Assembly: GCA_016873495.1 (NCBI GenBank)
Contig: VGXC01000011.1
Span: forward strand, 1 to 64,000
DNA length: 64,000 nucleotides
Direction of reading: 5' to 3'
Origin: Nitrospira sp.
GTDB lineage: Bacteria; Nitrospirota; Nitrospiria; Nitrospirales; Nitrospiraceae
In this document: positions 33,061-41,989 of the stretch, piece after piece
Numbering within the stretch: position 1 is the first letter of the stretch
Layout of the letters: every line of letters begins with the position of its first letter
Made by a program: the position numbers and the translations under genes
Notes under the pieces: model-generated
What the model was told of the DNA's origin: nothing
Seen by the model: the letters and a program-made list of their open reading frames with translations, nothing else
Database searches by the model: none

Positions 33061-34314
33061 ATGACACTCCATCTGCAGATGGCGCTCCGTTCTCCGGCGT
33101 TGCCGCTCCTGGCCGGCCTCTGGTGCTGTGTGGCGTGGGGAGGCGGGCACCAGCAAGGGGAAGGGCGCGACGTGCTTGCCCTCGCTCAGGACCAGCCGCC
33201 GTCCGTCGGCGCGTCCGATCCATTCAATCGATGGGAGGGCGCAGCGGCCCCGAGCTGGGCGGCCCAGGCCTGGGCCGCCGGCGGATGGGCGTTGCTCGAC
33301 CGGGGCGATGCCCGGGGCGCGCAGCAGGCGTTTGCGGCGGCGGCGGAACTGGTTCCCCACGAAGCCGTCTACTGGGTCGGCCTGGGACTCAGTTGGCATC
33401 GGGCGCGGCGGGATGGCCTAGCCCTGCCGGCGCTTGAACATGCCTTGGTGCTCGATCCGCATGTCGGGCAAGCGCACAAACTCCTAGGCGATATTTTGGA
33501 ACGTCAGGGGGACGTCCGGGGCGCCTTGACCCATTTCGAAATCGCGCTGCGGCAGGATCCGGCCGATGTCGAAGTGAAGGAGCGTCTCCCCGGGCTGCGG
33601 CGCGCGGCCCAGTTCGAAGCCACCCTGAGCCGCCTGTTCAACCAGCACTTTGTCGTGGCCTACCAGGGGATTCAGAACCGAGCCACTGCGTTGCAGGTGG
33701 CCCAGCAATTGGATCGGACGGCCGAGCAGGTGGGGCGCCTCTTCGACTATATGCCGCAGGATTCCTTTGTCGTCATCCTGTATCCGCGCGAACAGTTTCG
33801 ATCCGTGACCGGAAGCCCCCGTTGGGCCGGCGGCTTTTTCGACGGCCGCCTGCACCTGCCCGTCGAGAGCCTGGCCGATCAGCCGCAGGATTGGCAGGCG
33901 CTGCTTGCGCACGAGTATGCCCATGCGGTTGTGCATCGGCTCAGCGCGGGCCAGGCCCCGACCTGGTTGCAGGAAGGGTTGGCGCTCTACTGTGAAGATC
34001 CGTCCGGCTCCGCTCCGCTGTCGTTGCGTGTGGCGGACGAGACGGAGTTGCGGCAAGCCCAGAATCGTTTCCAGGGGGAGTCGCCGCGTGCCGCCGCCGA
34101 GGCTTATGCCGAGAGCGCGCAGATGGTGCGCGCGTTGATCAAGAAGCACGGCCTGGAAAAAATCCGTCGTCTCCTCCGCGCCTTGGCGGAGGCGCCGAAT
34201 TTCGACGAGGCCTTTGCATCCGTATTGGGAGAGCCGTTCCGCGGCATGGCCGGAGGGCCGGATTCCACCGGTTCCCGTCCCGTCGGTCGTGCGGCAGGAG
34301 GCACCGCAGGGTGA
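33061..34314 (+). CDS. Exported TPR and gluzincin-like (peptidase MA) protein
   Basis: Protein of 417 residues from ATG 33061. A hydrophobic N-terminal signal, TPR repeats (about 85-190; AHKLLGDILERQGDVRGALTHFEIALRQDPADVEVKERL), then a peptidase-MA-like domain with zinc motif HEYAHAVVH and downstream Glu in WLQEGLALYCED. This is a complete HExxH...E set (Y in the third position), so catalysis is possible. The last bases overlap the next gene (histidine kinase), hinting that the two are read together. Confidence 0.82.
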   Translation: MTLHLQMALRSPALPLLAGLWCCVAWGGGHQQGEGRDVLALAQDQPPSVGASDPFNRWEGAAAPSWAAQAWAAGGWALLDRGDARGAQQAFAAAAELVPHEAVYWVGLGLSWHRARRDGLALPALEHALVLDPHVGQAHKLLGDILERQGDVRGALTHFEIALRQDPADVEVKERLPGLRRAAQFEATLSRLFNQHFVVAYQGIQNRATALQVAQQLDRTAEQVGRLFDYMPQDSFVVILYPREQFRSVTGSPRWAGGFFDGRLHLPVESLADQPQDWQALLAHEYAHAVVHRLSAGQAPTWLQEGLALYCEDPSGSAPLSLRVADETELRQAQNRFQGESPRAAAEAYAESAQMVRALIKKHGLEKIRRLLRALAEAPNFDEAFASVLGEPFRGMAGGPDSTGSRPVGRAAGGTAG

Positions 34315-36587
34315 TGCCCGATCCGACCAAACCAGAGCCCGTCGAAGAAACGGTCGCGGAAGGCGAGCGCCGGAAATTTTACTCGCGTCCGGTCTGGATC
34401 GTGCTGCTGCTGCTCCTTCCCTGTTTGGCACTGACCTACTACTACGCCCAGGATGTTTCCCGGTACGCGGTGCCCGGCCCCTCCGATTCCGATTCACTGC
34501 TGCCGAGTCCGAGCTATGCCTTCGTCCTCTTGCTGGTCAATCTGGACCTGATCGGACTGGTTGTCCTGACGTTGCTTCTGTCCCGGAACCTGATCAAGGC
34601 CTATTTCGAGCGGCGGCACCGTTTGGTCGGGTCCGGATTCCGGGCAAAGCTGGTGGCGGCCTTCATCGGATTCGCCTTGATCCCGACGATGCTGCTCGCA
34701 GTCGTGGCCAGCGGGCTCGTCAACAAGGCGGTCGATGTCTGGTTCAGCGAGCAGATCGAACAGGTGCTGGCGGACTCCTACGACGTGGCGCGGATGCATC
34801 ACGAGGGCCATACGGTTTTGGCGGTGAACAGCGCCCGCGCCATCAGCCGCGAGATTTTCCGCGAGGAGATGCTGATCCCCGAGCAGCGGGAATTGCTGAT
34901 CGCTACGATGGATCGGAAGCGGGCCGAACACAATCTGGCCGGCGTGGAGGTCTATTCGGCGAAAATGGAGCCGCTGACCAAGACGACGGATCGGGCTGTG
35001 CCCGCCTCCGTGTTGGATCTGCCGATCGGGCAACTGGTGCTGCAGGTGTTGAAAGAAAAAAAGGAGCTGACGTCGGCGCAGGAGGCGCAAACCGGCCGGC
35101 TGATCCGCGCGGCGGTTCCGATTGCCTCCAATGCCCGCGAGGGCGAGGTGGACGGCGTCGTGGTGGTGGATGCCTATGTACCGGAGTCCCTGCTGGCCAA
35201 GATGGAAGGGATCTCGCGCCAGTATACGGAATACCGGCAGATTAAAGCGCTGCGCAATCCGATCAAAGTCGGGGCCTACCTGTTCGTGGCCGTGGTGACG
35301 GTCATGATCCTGTTCGGCGCCACCTGGTTCGGTTTCTATGTGGCACGCGGCATTACGGTGCCGATTCAGCGGCTGGCCGAGGCCACAGAGGCGGTGGCCC
35401 ACGGCAACCTCAATGTCAGGCTGGACGTGAAGGCGACCGACGAGATCGGCACGCTCGTGGAATCCTTCAATCGGATGACGGCCGATCTGAAGGGGAGCAA
35501 GTCGAAGCTGGAGGAGGCGAACGTGTCGCTGCGGCAGTCCAACGTGGAGCTGGACCGCCGGCGCGCCTATACCCAGGCCGTGGTGGACACCATCGCCTCC
35601 GGGGTGCTGTCGATCGACAAGAACGGCGCGATCACGACCTTCAATCCCTCGGCGGAGCGAATCCTCGGCGTGCTGGGCAACCAGATGCGCGGCCGGCCGG
35701 TCAACGAGGCCTTTAAGGAACTGGGCGTGGAGCTGTTCCAAAGCGCCTATGACCGCATGCTGGCGGAGCGTCGCGACAGCTTCTCGTTGGAAGGGCCGCT
35801 GGATGTGCAGGGCAAGTTTCTCACCATCGGATTGAACTGCTCTCGGATGCGCGACGATGCTGGGAACGACTTGGGGTTCGTGTTCGTGTTCGAAGATTTG
35901 ACCGAGCTGATCAAGGCGCAGAAGACCGCCGCCTGGCAAGAGGTGGCCCAGCGGATCGCGCACGAGATCAAGAACCCACTCACGCCTATTCAGCTGTCAG
36001 CCCAGCGGTTGCGCAAGAAGTTTTTCGAAAAGTCGCCGGACTTTGAGGCGATCTTCGACGAGTCCACGACGGTGATTGTGAACGAGGTGAACAGCCTCAA
36101 GCAGATGGTGGACGAATTTTCGAAATTCGCGCGGATGCCGGCCCCCCGCATGGCCAAAGAGTCGCTGCACGACATCATTCAAGACGTGGTGGCCCTCTAC
36201 CGAGGCGCGCATCGGGAGATCGAGTGGGTGGTGGAGCTGGACGACACGCTGCCTCCGATGAACCTGGACCGGGAACAGATGAAGCGAGCGTTCGTGAATC
36301 TCCTGGACAATGCCGCGCAGGCGATGAACCACAAGGGGCGGCTGTGGATTACGACCCGCTACGAGGCCAAGCGGCACCGGTCGGTGGTGAGCGTGGCGGA
36401 CGAAGGGGTGGGCATCAATCCCGAGGATCAAGAGAAGCTCTTCGTGCCGTACTTCTCGCGAAAGCGGACCGGCACCGGACTGGGGTTGGCGATCGTGCAC
36501 CGCATCATCACGGATCACGATGGGCAGATTCGCGCAGCCAACAACCAGCCGAAGGGCGCCGTGTTTACGATCGAGTTGCCGGTGTGA
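34314..36587 (+). CDS. NtrY-like sensor histidine kinase
   Basis: Protein of 757 residues. Membrane helices at about 22-42, 65-92, 103-130 and a last one near 318-345 flank an extracytoplasmic sensor region (about 130-315). Then HAMP (ARGITVPIQRLAEATEAVAHGNLNVRLDV), PAS (VVDTIASGVLSIDKNGAITTFNPSAERILG), HisKA (QEVAQRIAHEIKNPLTPIQLSAQRL, phospho-His in AHEIKNP) and HATPase (FVNLLDNAAQAMNHKG, DEGVGINPEDQEKLFVPYFSRKRTGTGLGLAIV). The stimulus is unknown. ATG 34314 shares bases with the upstream stop (TGATG). Pairs with the regulator at 36684. Confidence 0.92.
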   Translation: MPDPTKPEPVEETVAEGERRKFYSRPVWIVLLLLLPCLALTYYYAQDVSRYAVPGPSDSDSLLPSPSYAFVLLLVNLDLIGLVVLTLLLSRNLIKAYFERRHRLVGSGFRAKLVAAFIGFALIPTMLLAVVASGLVNKAVDVWFSEQIEQVLADSYDVARMHHEGHTVLAVNSARAISREIFREEMLIPEQRELLIATMDRKRAEHNLAGVEVYSAKMEPLTKTTDRAVPASVLDLPIGQLVLQVLKEKKELTSAQEAQTGRLIRAAVPIASNAREGEVDGVVVVDAYVPESLLAKMEGISRQYTEYRQIKALRNPIKVGAYLFVAVVTVMILFGATWFGFYVARGITVPIQRLAEATEAVAHGNLNVRLDVKATDEIGTLVESFNRMTADLKGSKSKLEEANVSLRQSNVELDRRRAYTQAVVDTIASGVLSIDKNGAITTFNPSAERILGVLGNQMRGRPVNEAFKELGVELFQSAYDRMLAERRDSFSLEGPLDVQGKFLTIGLNCSRMRDDAGNDLGFVFVFEDLTELIKAQKTAAWQEVAQRIAHEIKNPLTPIQLSAQRLRKKFFEKSPDFEAIFDESTTVIVNEVNSLKQMVDEFSKFARMPAPRMAKESLHDIIQDVVALYRGAHREIEWVVELDDTLPPMNLDREQMKRAFVNLLDNAAQAMNHKGRLWITTRYEAKRHRSVVSVADEGVGINPEDQEKLFVPYFSRKRTGTGLGLAIVHRIITDHDGQIRAANNQPKGAVFTIELPV

Positions 36588-36678
36588 CGTGAAGCGTGAA
36601 GAAAGAGAACCTCTCTATCAACAACGCGATACGAACGACGAGATACGAGAGACGTTTTTGACCGACGAGGAACGAGGA
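36582..36678 (+). repeat. Heptad array between kinase and regulator
   Basis: Units GTGTGAC, GTGAAGC, GTGAAGA (36582-36602; the first contains the kinase stop), then ACGCGAT, ACGAACG, ACGAGAT, ACGAGAG, ACGTTTT (36624-36658) and ACGAGGA twice (36665-36678). All are seven bases apart within each block. The last unit runs into the Shine-Dalgarno site of the regulator gene. Confidence 0.75.
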
Positions 36679-36683
36679 GAAGA

Positions 36684-38066
36684 ATGGCTGAATCGATTCT
36701 GATCGTGGACGACGAACCGGGCATCCTCAGCAGCGTCAGTCGGATTCTTGAGGATGAAGGCTATCAGGTGTCGGTCGCCAAAAGCGGCGCCGAGGCGCTC
36801 AAGATGATCGCCGCCGAGCCGCCCGATCTCGTGATGCTGGACATCTGGATGCCCGAGATGGACGGGTTGGAGACCTTGAAGAAGATCAAGGAGCAGGCCC
36901 CGAAATTCCAGGTCATGATGATGTCGGGCCACGGGTCCATCGAGACGGCGGTCAAAGCCATCAAGCTGGGAGCCTATGATTATATCGAGAAGCCCCTTTC
37001 GCTGGATAACATCATGCTGCGGGTCCGGCATGCGCTCGATCAGCGCCGCCTGGAAGAAGAAAATCTCAAGCTGCGGACGACGGTCGCGCGGCGGTTCGAG
37101 CTGGTGGGGACGTCCCCGGTCATGGAGAAGCTGCGGCAGCTCATCGAGACCGCCGGCCCGACCACCGGCCGGGTCCTGCTCGCCGGGGAGAACGGCACCG
37201 GCAAGGAGCTGGTGGCCAGGGCGATCCATATGGCCAGCCCGCGCCGGGACAAGCCCTTCGTGGCCGTCAACTGCGCGGCGATTCCCGAAACCCTGATCGA
37301 GAGCGAGTTGCTCGGCCATGAGCGGGGCTCGTTCACCGGGGCCACGACGCAGAAGCGGGGGCAGTTCGAACAGGCGGACGGGGGGACCCTGTTTCTGGAC
37401 GAGATCGGGGACATGAGCCTGAGCACTCAGGCTAAGGTATTGCGGGTGTTGCAGGAGCAGCAGTTCACGCGCGTCGGCGGCAACAAGCTGATCAAGGTGG
37501 ACGTGCGGGTGATCGCCGCGTCGAACAAGAACCTGGCCAAGGAGATCGAAAAAGGCACCTTCCGCGAGGACCTGTTCTACCGGCTGAACGTGCTGCCGAT
37601 CGAGGTTCCTCCGCTGCGCGATCGGCGGGAGGACATTCCGCTGTTGGTCACACATTTTCTGCACATGGCGGCGGAGGAGCAGGGGCTGAAGCTCAAAGAA
37701 GTGGAGGAGGGGGCGCTGGCCGTGCTGCAGGCCTATGAGTGGCCGGGGAACATTCGCGAGCTGCGCAATCTGATCGAGCGGTTGCTGATCATGGTGCCGG
37801 GGCCGGTGATCGAGGCTTCGGACATCGAAGGGTTTCTGCAAGCCAAGCCGGCATCCGGCCCCGCGTCCGGCTCGATCGCACTTGTCGGCCAGTCCTACGA
37901 CTCGCTCAAGGACGCCCGCAACGCCTTCGAGCGGGACTATATTGCCCGCAAACTCCGCGAGCACAGTTGGAACGTTTCCCGCACGGCCGACGAACTCAAG
38001 ATCGAACGCAGCCATCTGCATCGAAAGATCAAGCTGTTGAACATCGAACTGCGGCCGGAGCACTAG
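36684..38066 (+). CDS. NtrX/NtrC-type sigma-54 response regulator
   Basis: Protein of 460 residues. Receiver domain (ILIVDDEPGILSSV; phospho-Asp in DLVMLDIWMPEMDG), AAA+ domain with Walker A GENGTGKE, ESELLGHERGSFTGA and GGTLFLDEIGDM, arginine-finger region DVRVIAASNKNL, and a Fis-type HTH at the end (ERDYIARKLREHSWNVSRTADELKIERSHLHRKIKLL). The sigma-54 loop reads GSFTGA instead of GAFTGA, a conservative change seen in some NtrX proteins. It should activate sigma-54 promoters in response to the upstream kinase. Confidence 0.93.
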   Translation: MAESILIVDDEPGILSSVSRILEDEGYQVSVAKSGAEALKMIAAEPPDLVMLDIWMPEMDGLETLKKIKEQAPKFQVMMMSGHGSIETAVKAIKLGAYDYIEKPLSLDNIMLRVRHALDQRRLEEENLKLRTTVARRFELVGTSPVMEKLRQLIETAGPTTGRVLLAGENGTGKELVARAIHMASPRRDKPFVAVNCAAIPETLIESELLGHERGSFTGATTQKRGQFEQADGGTLFLDEIGDMSLSTQAKVLRVLQEQQFTRVGGNKLIKVDVRVIAASNKNLAKEIEKGTFREDLFYRLNVLPIEVPPLRDRREDIPLLVTHFLHMAAEEQGLKLKEVEEGALAVLQAYEWPGNIRELRNLIERLLIMVPGPVIEASDIEGFLQAKPASGPASGSIALVGQSYDSLKDARNAFERDYIARKLREHSWNVSRTADELKIERSHLHRKIKLLNIELRPEH

Positions 38067-38174
38067 GCTGGTTGTCTGCAAGAGGTTCCGACCCTCTTCT
38101 CTGGCCGTGGGCCATATTCGTCCGTCATTTCGGGCATTATGCAACGATCAACCGTTTTGTAAGGATTATGAACC

Positions 38175-39527
38175 ATGGCTGAGACTGTCCGGAGCGTCAC
38201 CATTGAAAAACTCGTCCAGGGGGGGCGTGGTCTTGTGCGCCAACAAAATGGGAAGGTCGTACTCGTGCGCGGGGCGATCGCGGGCGAGACTGTGTCGCTG
38301 GTGGAGGGAGGCAAGCACAAGGGTGTCCAGGAGGCGAGGGTCGGCAAGGTACTGGTCGCCTCGCCGGATCGGGTGGCGGCGCCTTGCCCCGTCTACGAGC
38401 AGTGCGGGGGCTGCCAGTTGCAGCACCTCGGTTACGAGGCGCAGCTCGTTCAGAAGCGGGCGATCCTGCAGGAGACGCTGGCCCGCGTGGGCAAGATCAC
38501 GGCGATCGACCTCCCTCCGGTGATTCCCTCTCCGGACCCCTATGGCTATCGCAGCACGGTCCGGTTCATGGTTTTTCGCCCGGTGAAGGCCCAGAAGAAG
38601 GCTCAGGAGAAGGGACCAGGGCAAGAGAAAGAGCGGGGACAAGGGAATCGTCTGGCGTTGGGGTTTCATCGGGAGGGTTCGCACGAGCCGGTGCCTGCCG
38701 CCGGGTGCCTGTTGGCCTCCGAACCGATGCGGGAGGCTGCGGCCCTGATCGATGAGCGGCTGACTATGGGAAAGCGCCTGTCGCTGCATCTGGAATCGGT
38801 TGAGATCCGGTACTCGATTGCATCCGGGTCGCTGCTGTTGATCCATCACACGGGACCTGCCAAACCGGATGAAGCGCAGACCGTCTTCGAATTGTTTCAG
38901 GATATGCCGAAGCTCGTAGGGCAGGTGCTCGTGGCCCAGAACGGCAAGCGTTGGGTCCAGGGACAGGGCTGGATCGAAGACCGATTGGACGAGATGACCT
39001 TCAGAATCAGCGACCGGTCGTTCATGCAGACCCACTGGCGCCTCGCGGAGGTCTTGTCGAAGACGATCACCGGCTGGTTGGGACCGTTGGGGGGGGTGCG
39101 GGTGTTGGAGTTGTATGCCGGCATCGGCATGCTGGGGCTGCCCCTGGCCCGCGCCGGCGCGCTGGTCACGGAAGTGGAGGCGAACGAGGCAGCGCTGGCC
39201 GATTGCCGTCACGCCGCGAAAGTGAACCACATCGGCCGCTGCCGGTTCCGGCCGCTCACGGCCGAGGCGATGCTGGCCGAGGCGCGACCCGGTGAGTACG
39301 ACCTGATCCTTATGGACCCGCCCCGCACCGGCTTGAGTGCGGACTGTGTTCAGGAATTGCTGCGAGTCGGGCCGGGGCGGCTGCTCTACCTGTCCTGCGA
39401 TCCGGCGACGCTCGGGCGCGATCTGGGGCGCCTGGCCGGCGGCGGCTACAAGGTGGCACGGTTGCAGGCCTTCGACATGTTTCCGCAGACGGCGCATATC
39501 GAAACGCTCGTCGAACTCACTCGTTGA
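38175..39527 (+). CDS. rlmD: 23S rRNA (uracil-C5)-methyltransferase, RlmD/TrmA family
   Basis: Protein of 450 residues. N-terminal TRAM domain (SVTIEKLVQGGRGLVRQQNGKVVLVRGAIAGETV), iron-sulfur cysteines CPVYEQCGGCQ with a fourth in PAAGCLL, then the SAM domain with QTHWRLAEVL, VLELYAGIGMLGLPLA, DLILMDPPRTGL and the catalytic loop YLSCDPATLGRDL. A Lys/Gln/Gly-rich insert (about 137-160) is unusual. The precise uridine target is uncertain within the family. Confidence 0.88.
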   Translation: MAETVRSVTIEKLVQGGRGLVRQQNGKVVLVRGAIAGETVSLVEGGKHKGVQEARVGKVLVASPDRVAAPCPVYEQCGGCQLQHLGYEAQLVQKRAILQETLARVGKITAIDLPPVIPSPDPYGYRSTVRFMVFRPVKAQKKAQEKGPGQEKERGQGNRLALGFHREGSHEPVPAAGCLLASEPMREAAALIDERLTMGKRLSLHLESVEIRYSIASGSLLLIHHTGPAKPDEAQTVFELFQDMPKLVGQVLVAQNGKRWVQGQGWIEDRLDEMTFRISDRSFMQTHWRLAEVLSKTITGWLGPLGGVRVLELYAGIGMLGLPLARAGALVTEVEANEAALADCRHAAKVNHIGRCRFRPLTAEAMLAEARPGEYDLILMDPPRTGLSADCVQELLRVGPGRLLYLSCDPATLGRDLGRLAGGGYKVARLQAFDMFPQTAHIETLVELTR

Positions 39528-39567
39528 CCCCCCATGCCGGCCTCCGGTATGATCCGGCTCCAGTCCG

Positions 39568-39602
39568 CAATTCTAAATTCACAATTCGCCATTTAAAATT
39601 TT
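39568..39602 (+). repeat. Heptad array before purM
   Basis: Five seven-base units CAATTCT, AAATTCA, CAATTCG, CCATTTA, AAATTTT, ending 6 bases before the purM ATG. AT-rich, unlike the flanking genes. Confidence 0.7.
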
Positions 39603-39608
39603 GGCGGT

Positions 39609-40643
39609 ATGACAACCTACCGACAGGCGGGCGTGGATATCGAGGCTGGGGACGAACTCGTCCGCCGGATCACGCCGCTGGTCCGCACGACGTTCCGGCC
39701 GGAGGTGATGACGGACCTGGGCGGCTTCGGCGGCCTCTTCCGTTTCCAGGCCGAGAAATTTAAAGAGCCGGTGCTGGTGTCCGGCACCGATGGGGTGGGG
39801 ACCAAGCTCAAGATTGCTTTCCTCATGGACAAGCACGACACGGTGGGCATCGACCTGGTGGCCATGTGCGTCAACGACGTGGCGGTCAGCGGCGCCGAAC
39901 CTCTGTTCTTTCTGGACTACTTCGCGACGGGGAAGCTGGCTGTTGACAAGGCCGAAGCGGTCGTGAAGGGCGTGGCCGAGGGGTGTCGGCAGGCCGGCTG
40001 CGCGCTGATCGGCGGGGAGACGGCGGAGATGCCTTCCTTCTATCCGGAAGGGGAATATGACCTGGCGGGCTTTGCCGTCGGTGTGGTGGATCGGCCCAGG
40101 ATCATCGACGGGCGTGCCATCAAGCAAGGCGATGCGGTGATCGGCCTGGCCTCGACCGGCCTGCACAGCAACGGCTATTCGCTGGCGCGACGCGTGTTGC
40201 TGGACGAGGGCAAGCTGTCCCTTACGAGCAAGCCGGCCGATTTGGACCGGACATTGGGAGAAGCCTTGCTGGCGCCGACCAGAATCTATGCTAAACAGAT
40301 CCTGACTTTGGCCGCTGAGTGTCACATCAAAGGCATCGCCCATATCACCGGGGGCGGATTGACCGAGAATCTGCCGCGCGTGCTGCCCGACGGCTCTGTC
40401 GCGCAATTGAAGCGTGCCGCCTGGCCCGTGCCGCCCCTGTTTGCCATGCTCGCCAAGATGGGCAAGGTGGAGCAGGAGGAAATGTACCGGGTGTTCAACA
40501 TGGGCATCGGCCTGGTGCTGGTCGTGCCGGCTGAACAGGCCGATCGAGTCATCAGCCGCGCGGGTGAACTGGGAGACCGGGGCTATAAGATCGGCGAGAT
40601 CGTGGCGGGACCGGCAGGGGAAAAGAGCGTCGCCTATGTCTAA
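39609..40643 (+). CDS. purM: Phosphoribosylformylglycinamidine cyclo-ligase (AIR synthetase)
   Basis: Protein of 344 residues, fifth step of purine synthesis. [110 protein letters not shown] and [17 protein letters not shown] are all canonical. Overlaps purN by 8 bases. Confidence 0.96.
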   Translation: MTTYRQAGVDIEAGDELVRRITPLVRTTFRPEVMTDLGGFGGLFRFQAEKFKEPVLVSGTDGVGTKLKIAFLMDKHDTVGIDLVAMCVNDVAVSGAEPLFFLDYFATGKLAVDKAEAVVKGVAEGCRQAGCALIGGETAEMPSFYPEGEYDLAGFAVGVVDRPRIIDGRAIKQGDAVIGLASTGLHSNGYSLARRVLLDEGKLSLTSKPADLDRTLGEALLAPTRIYAKQILTLAAECHIKGIAHITGGGLTENLPRVLPDGSVAQLKRAAWPVPPLFAMLAKMGKVEQEEMYRVFNMGIGLVLVVPAEQADRVISRAGELGDRGYKIGEIVAGPAGEKSVAYV

Positions 40644-41298
40644 GCTGCGGATCGGGGTTCTCGCATCCGGGCGTGGCTCCAACCTCCAGGCCATCATTGA
40701 CGCGATCGAAGCTGGGACGCTCCAGGCCGAGATCGCCCTCGTCCTGTCCAATAAGCAGGATGCAGTCGCCCTGAACAGGGCCCGCAAGCACAAGATCGAA
40801 ACCCATTTCCTCGACCCCAAACCCTTCAAGGACCGTCCGGATGCGCGCGAGGCCTACGACCGGGCCATCTTGGAGGTGTTGGGGAAGCACAGGGTCGAGT
40901 TGGTCGTTCTGGCCGGCTATATGAAGATCGTGACGTCGGTCCTGATCGACGCCTATGCGAACCGGATGATGAACATCCATCCGTCGCTGCTCCCGTCCTT
41001 TCCTGGTCTGGAAGTCCAGAAGAAGGCCTTGGACTGGGGTGTGAAGATCGCCGGCTGCACCGTGCACTTCGTCACGGAAGGAGTGGACGAGGGACCGATC
41101 ATCATCCAGGCTGCCGTGCCGATCCTGGAGGGAGACACGCCGGAGGCCCTGGCGGCCCGCATCCTGGTGCAGGAACACCAGCTCTATCCTCAGGCCATCC
41201 AGCTCTATGCGGAAGGGAAGCTGAAAGTGGACGGCCGGAGAGTGTTGGTCGCGGGGGGCTCGACCCAGGGCACGGCGGCGCTGATCAGCCCGGCCTGA
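40636..41298 (+). CDS. purN: Phosphoribosylglycinamide formyltransferase
   Basis: Protein of 220 residues, third step of purine synthesis using 10-formyl-THF. [22 protein letters not shown] at the start, [63 protein letters not shown] with catalytic Asn-His-Asp. Chosen start ATG 40636 overlaps the purM end, giving coupled translation. Confidence 0.95.
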   Translation: MSKLRIGVLASGRGSNLQAIIDAIEAGTLQAEIALVLSNKQDAVALNRARKHKIETHFLDPKPFKDRPDAREAYDRAILEVLGKHRVELVVLAGYMKIVTSVLIDAYANRMMNIHPSLLPSFPGLEVQKKALDWGVKIAGCTVHFVTEGVDEGPIIIQAAVPILEGDTPEALAARILVQEHQLYPQAIQLYAEGKLKVDGRRVLVAGGSTQGTAALISPA

Positions 41299-41313
41299 GG
41301 GCGCAAGTTCCCG

Positions 41314-41342
41314 TGGAGAGACGGTTCGGACTCATGTATAAT
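41314..41342 (+). promoter_or_regulatory. tRNA-Ala promoter
   Basis: TGGAGA (41314-41319), 17 bases, TATAAT (41337-41342, perfect), 15 bases before the tRNA 5' end. Confidence 0.55.
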
Positions 41343-41357
41343 GGCGGGTATTCGGGT

Positions 41358-41433
41358 GGGGGGCTAGCTCAGTTGGGAGAGCACGACGTTCGCAACGTCG
41401 GGGTCGGGGGTTCAAATCCCCTGCCCTCCACCA
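41358..41433 (+). tRNA. tRNA-Ala (anticodon CGC)
   Basis: 76 bases with the CCA encoded. Acceptor GGGGGGC pairs with GCCCTCC and includes the G3-U70 identity pair of alanine tRNA. Anticodon stem CGACG/CGTCG with loop TTCGCAA gives anticodon CGC. T-arm GGGGG-TTCAAAT-CCCC. Confidence 0.97.
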
Positions 41434-41590
41434 TACCAAGCTTCGCTTGAGCCGGCCCCTTCGATCAATTGGGGCCGGAGAGGTTTTGGGCCTCCAGTAA
41501 TCAAATTCTTCGCTTGCGTGTACCGACGCGCTTTTGATTTGCGCGGCGGAGAACCCCTCCAGCAATCTTGGGGTTCTTTTCTTCGTGTGA
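41434..41590 (+). ncRNA. Structured element downstream of tRNA-Ala (copy A)
   Basis: Directly after the CCA: hairpin CAAGC-TTC-GCTTG (41437-41449); hairpin CCGGCCCC-(TTCGATCAATT)-GGGGCCGG (41452-41478); a conserved linker ending AAATTCTTCGCTTGCGTG (41503-41520); hairpin around CCGACGCGC/GCGCGGCGG (41523-41549); terminator-like hairpin AGAACCCC...GGGGTTCT with T-rich tail (41550-41583) and CTTCGTG. Aligned with 57736-57905, the stems covary while loops and linkers are kept, so it acts as RNA. Not a family I recognise. Confidence 0.65.
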
Positions 41591-41665
41591 CCCGCCGCGT
41601 TCAATCAACTCGCGGCGGATAGTTACTTTGCCACTGGTAATCAAATTCTTTGTAGACGCGTAAGG
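41591..41665 (+). ncRNA. Second, partial copy of the structured element (copy B)
   Basis: Hairpin CCGCCGCG-(TTCAATCAACT)-CGCGGCGG (41592-41618): again 8 bp and an 11-base loop of pattern TTCRATCANNT. Then a linker GCCACTGGTAATCAAATTCTTTG (41630-41652) matching copy A. The first hairpin and the ACCG stem are missing. Confidence 0.6.
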
Positions 41666-41717
41666 AGTTGTCATAGTCGCCTAAAGGGTGAGCGTGGGAA
41701 TAGCAGCTTAGCTTGAG

Positions 41718-41754
41718 GGACCAGTTCTCGAAAGGGGACTGGCCCTTTTATTTT
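41718..41754 (+). terminator. Intrinsic terminator closing the tRNA-Ala transcript
   Basis: GGACCAGTTCTC-GAAA-GGGGACTGGCCC (41718-41745; one mismatch, two G-T pairs) followed by TTTTATTTT. The best terminator in the window. It suggests that tRNA and downstream elements form one transcript of about 400 bases. Confidence 0.75.
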
Positions 41755-41827
41755 AGAGGTGATCGCAGATTAGGAGGGCGGAGGGCAGCGATCAGGTCCT
41801 GAGGCTGCCGAGGAAAAAGGAGAAAAA

Positions 41828-41965
41828 ATGGCACTCGTCAAATGCCCTGAATGCGGCAAGGAGGTTTCATTATTAGCTCGGGCCTACCCGTCATGTGCTT
41901 ATCCCATACTCCAGGCAAGCACGGTCATTCTTTCAAAAGAGCCCTCCAGCAGTCTGCCGGAATAA
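41828..41965 (+). CDS. Small zinc-ribbon protein with damaged second knuckle
   Basis: Protein of 45 residues: MALVKCPECGKEVSLLARAYPSCAYPI. The first C-x-x-C is intact. In the common small zinc-ribbon family the second knuckle reads CPSCGYPI, but here its first Cys is Tyr and Gly is Ala, so it can hardly bind zinc normally. Preceded by AGGAGAAAAA. Possibly decaying. Confidence 0.55.
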   Translation: MALVKCPECGKEVSLLARAYPSCAYPILQASTVILSKEPSSSLPE

Positions 41966-41989
41966 TCCAAAGTGACAGGCGAAACAGCC

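Noticed and set aside
34214-35245. 343-residue plus-strand frame over the kinase start
   Set aside because: Runs in another frame across the gluzincin-like protein end and the kinase, both supported by motifs; Arg/Gly-rich shadow.
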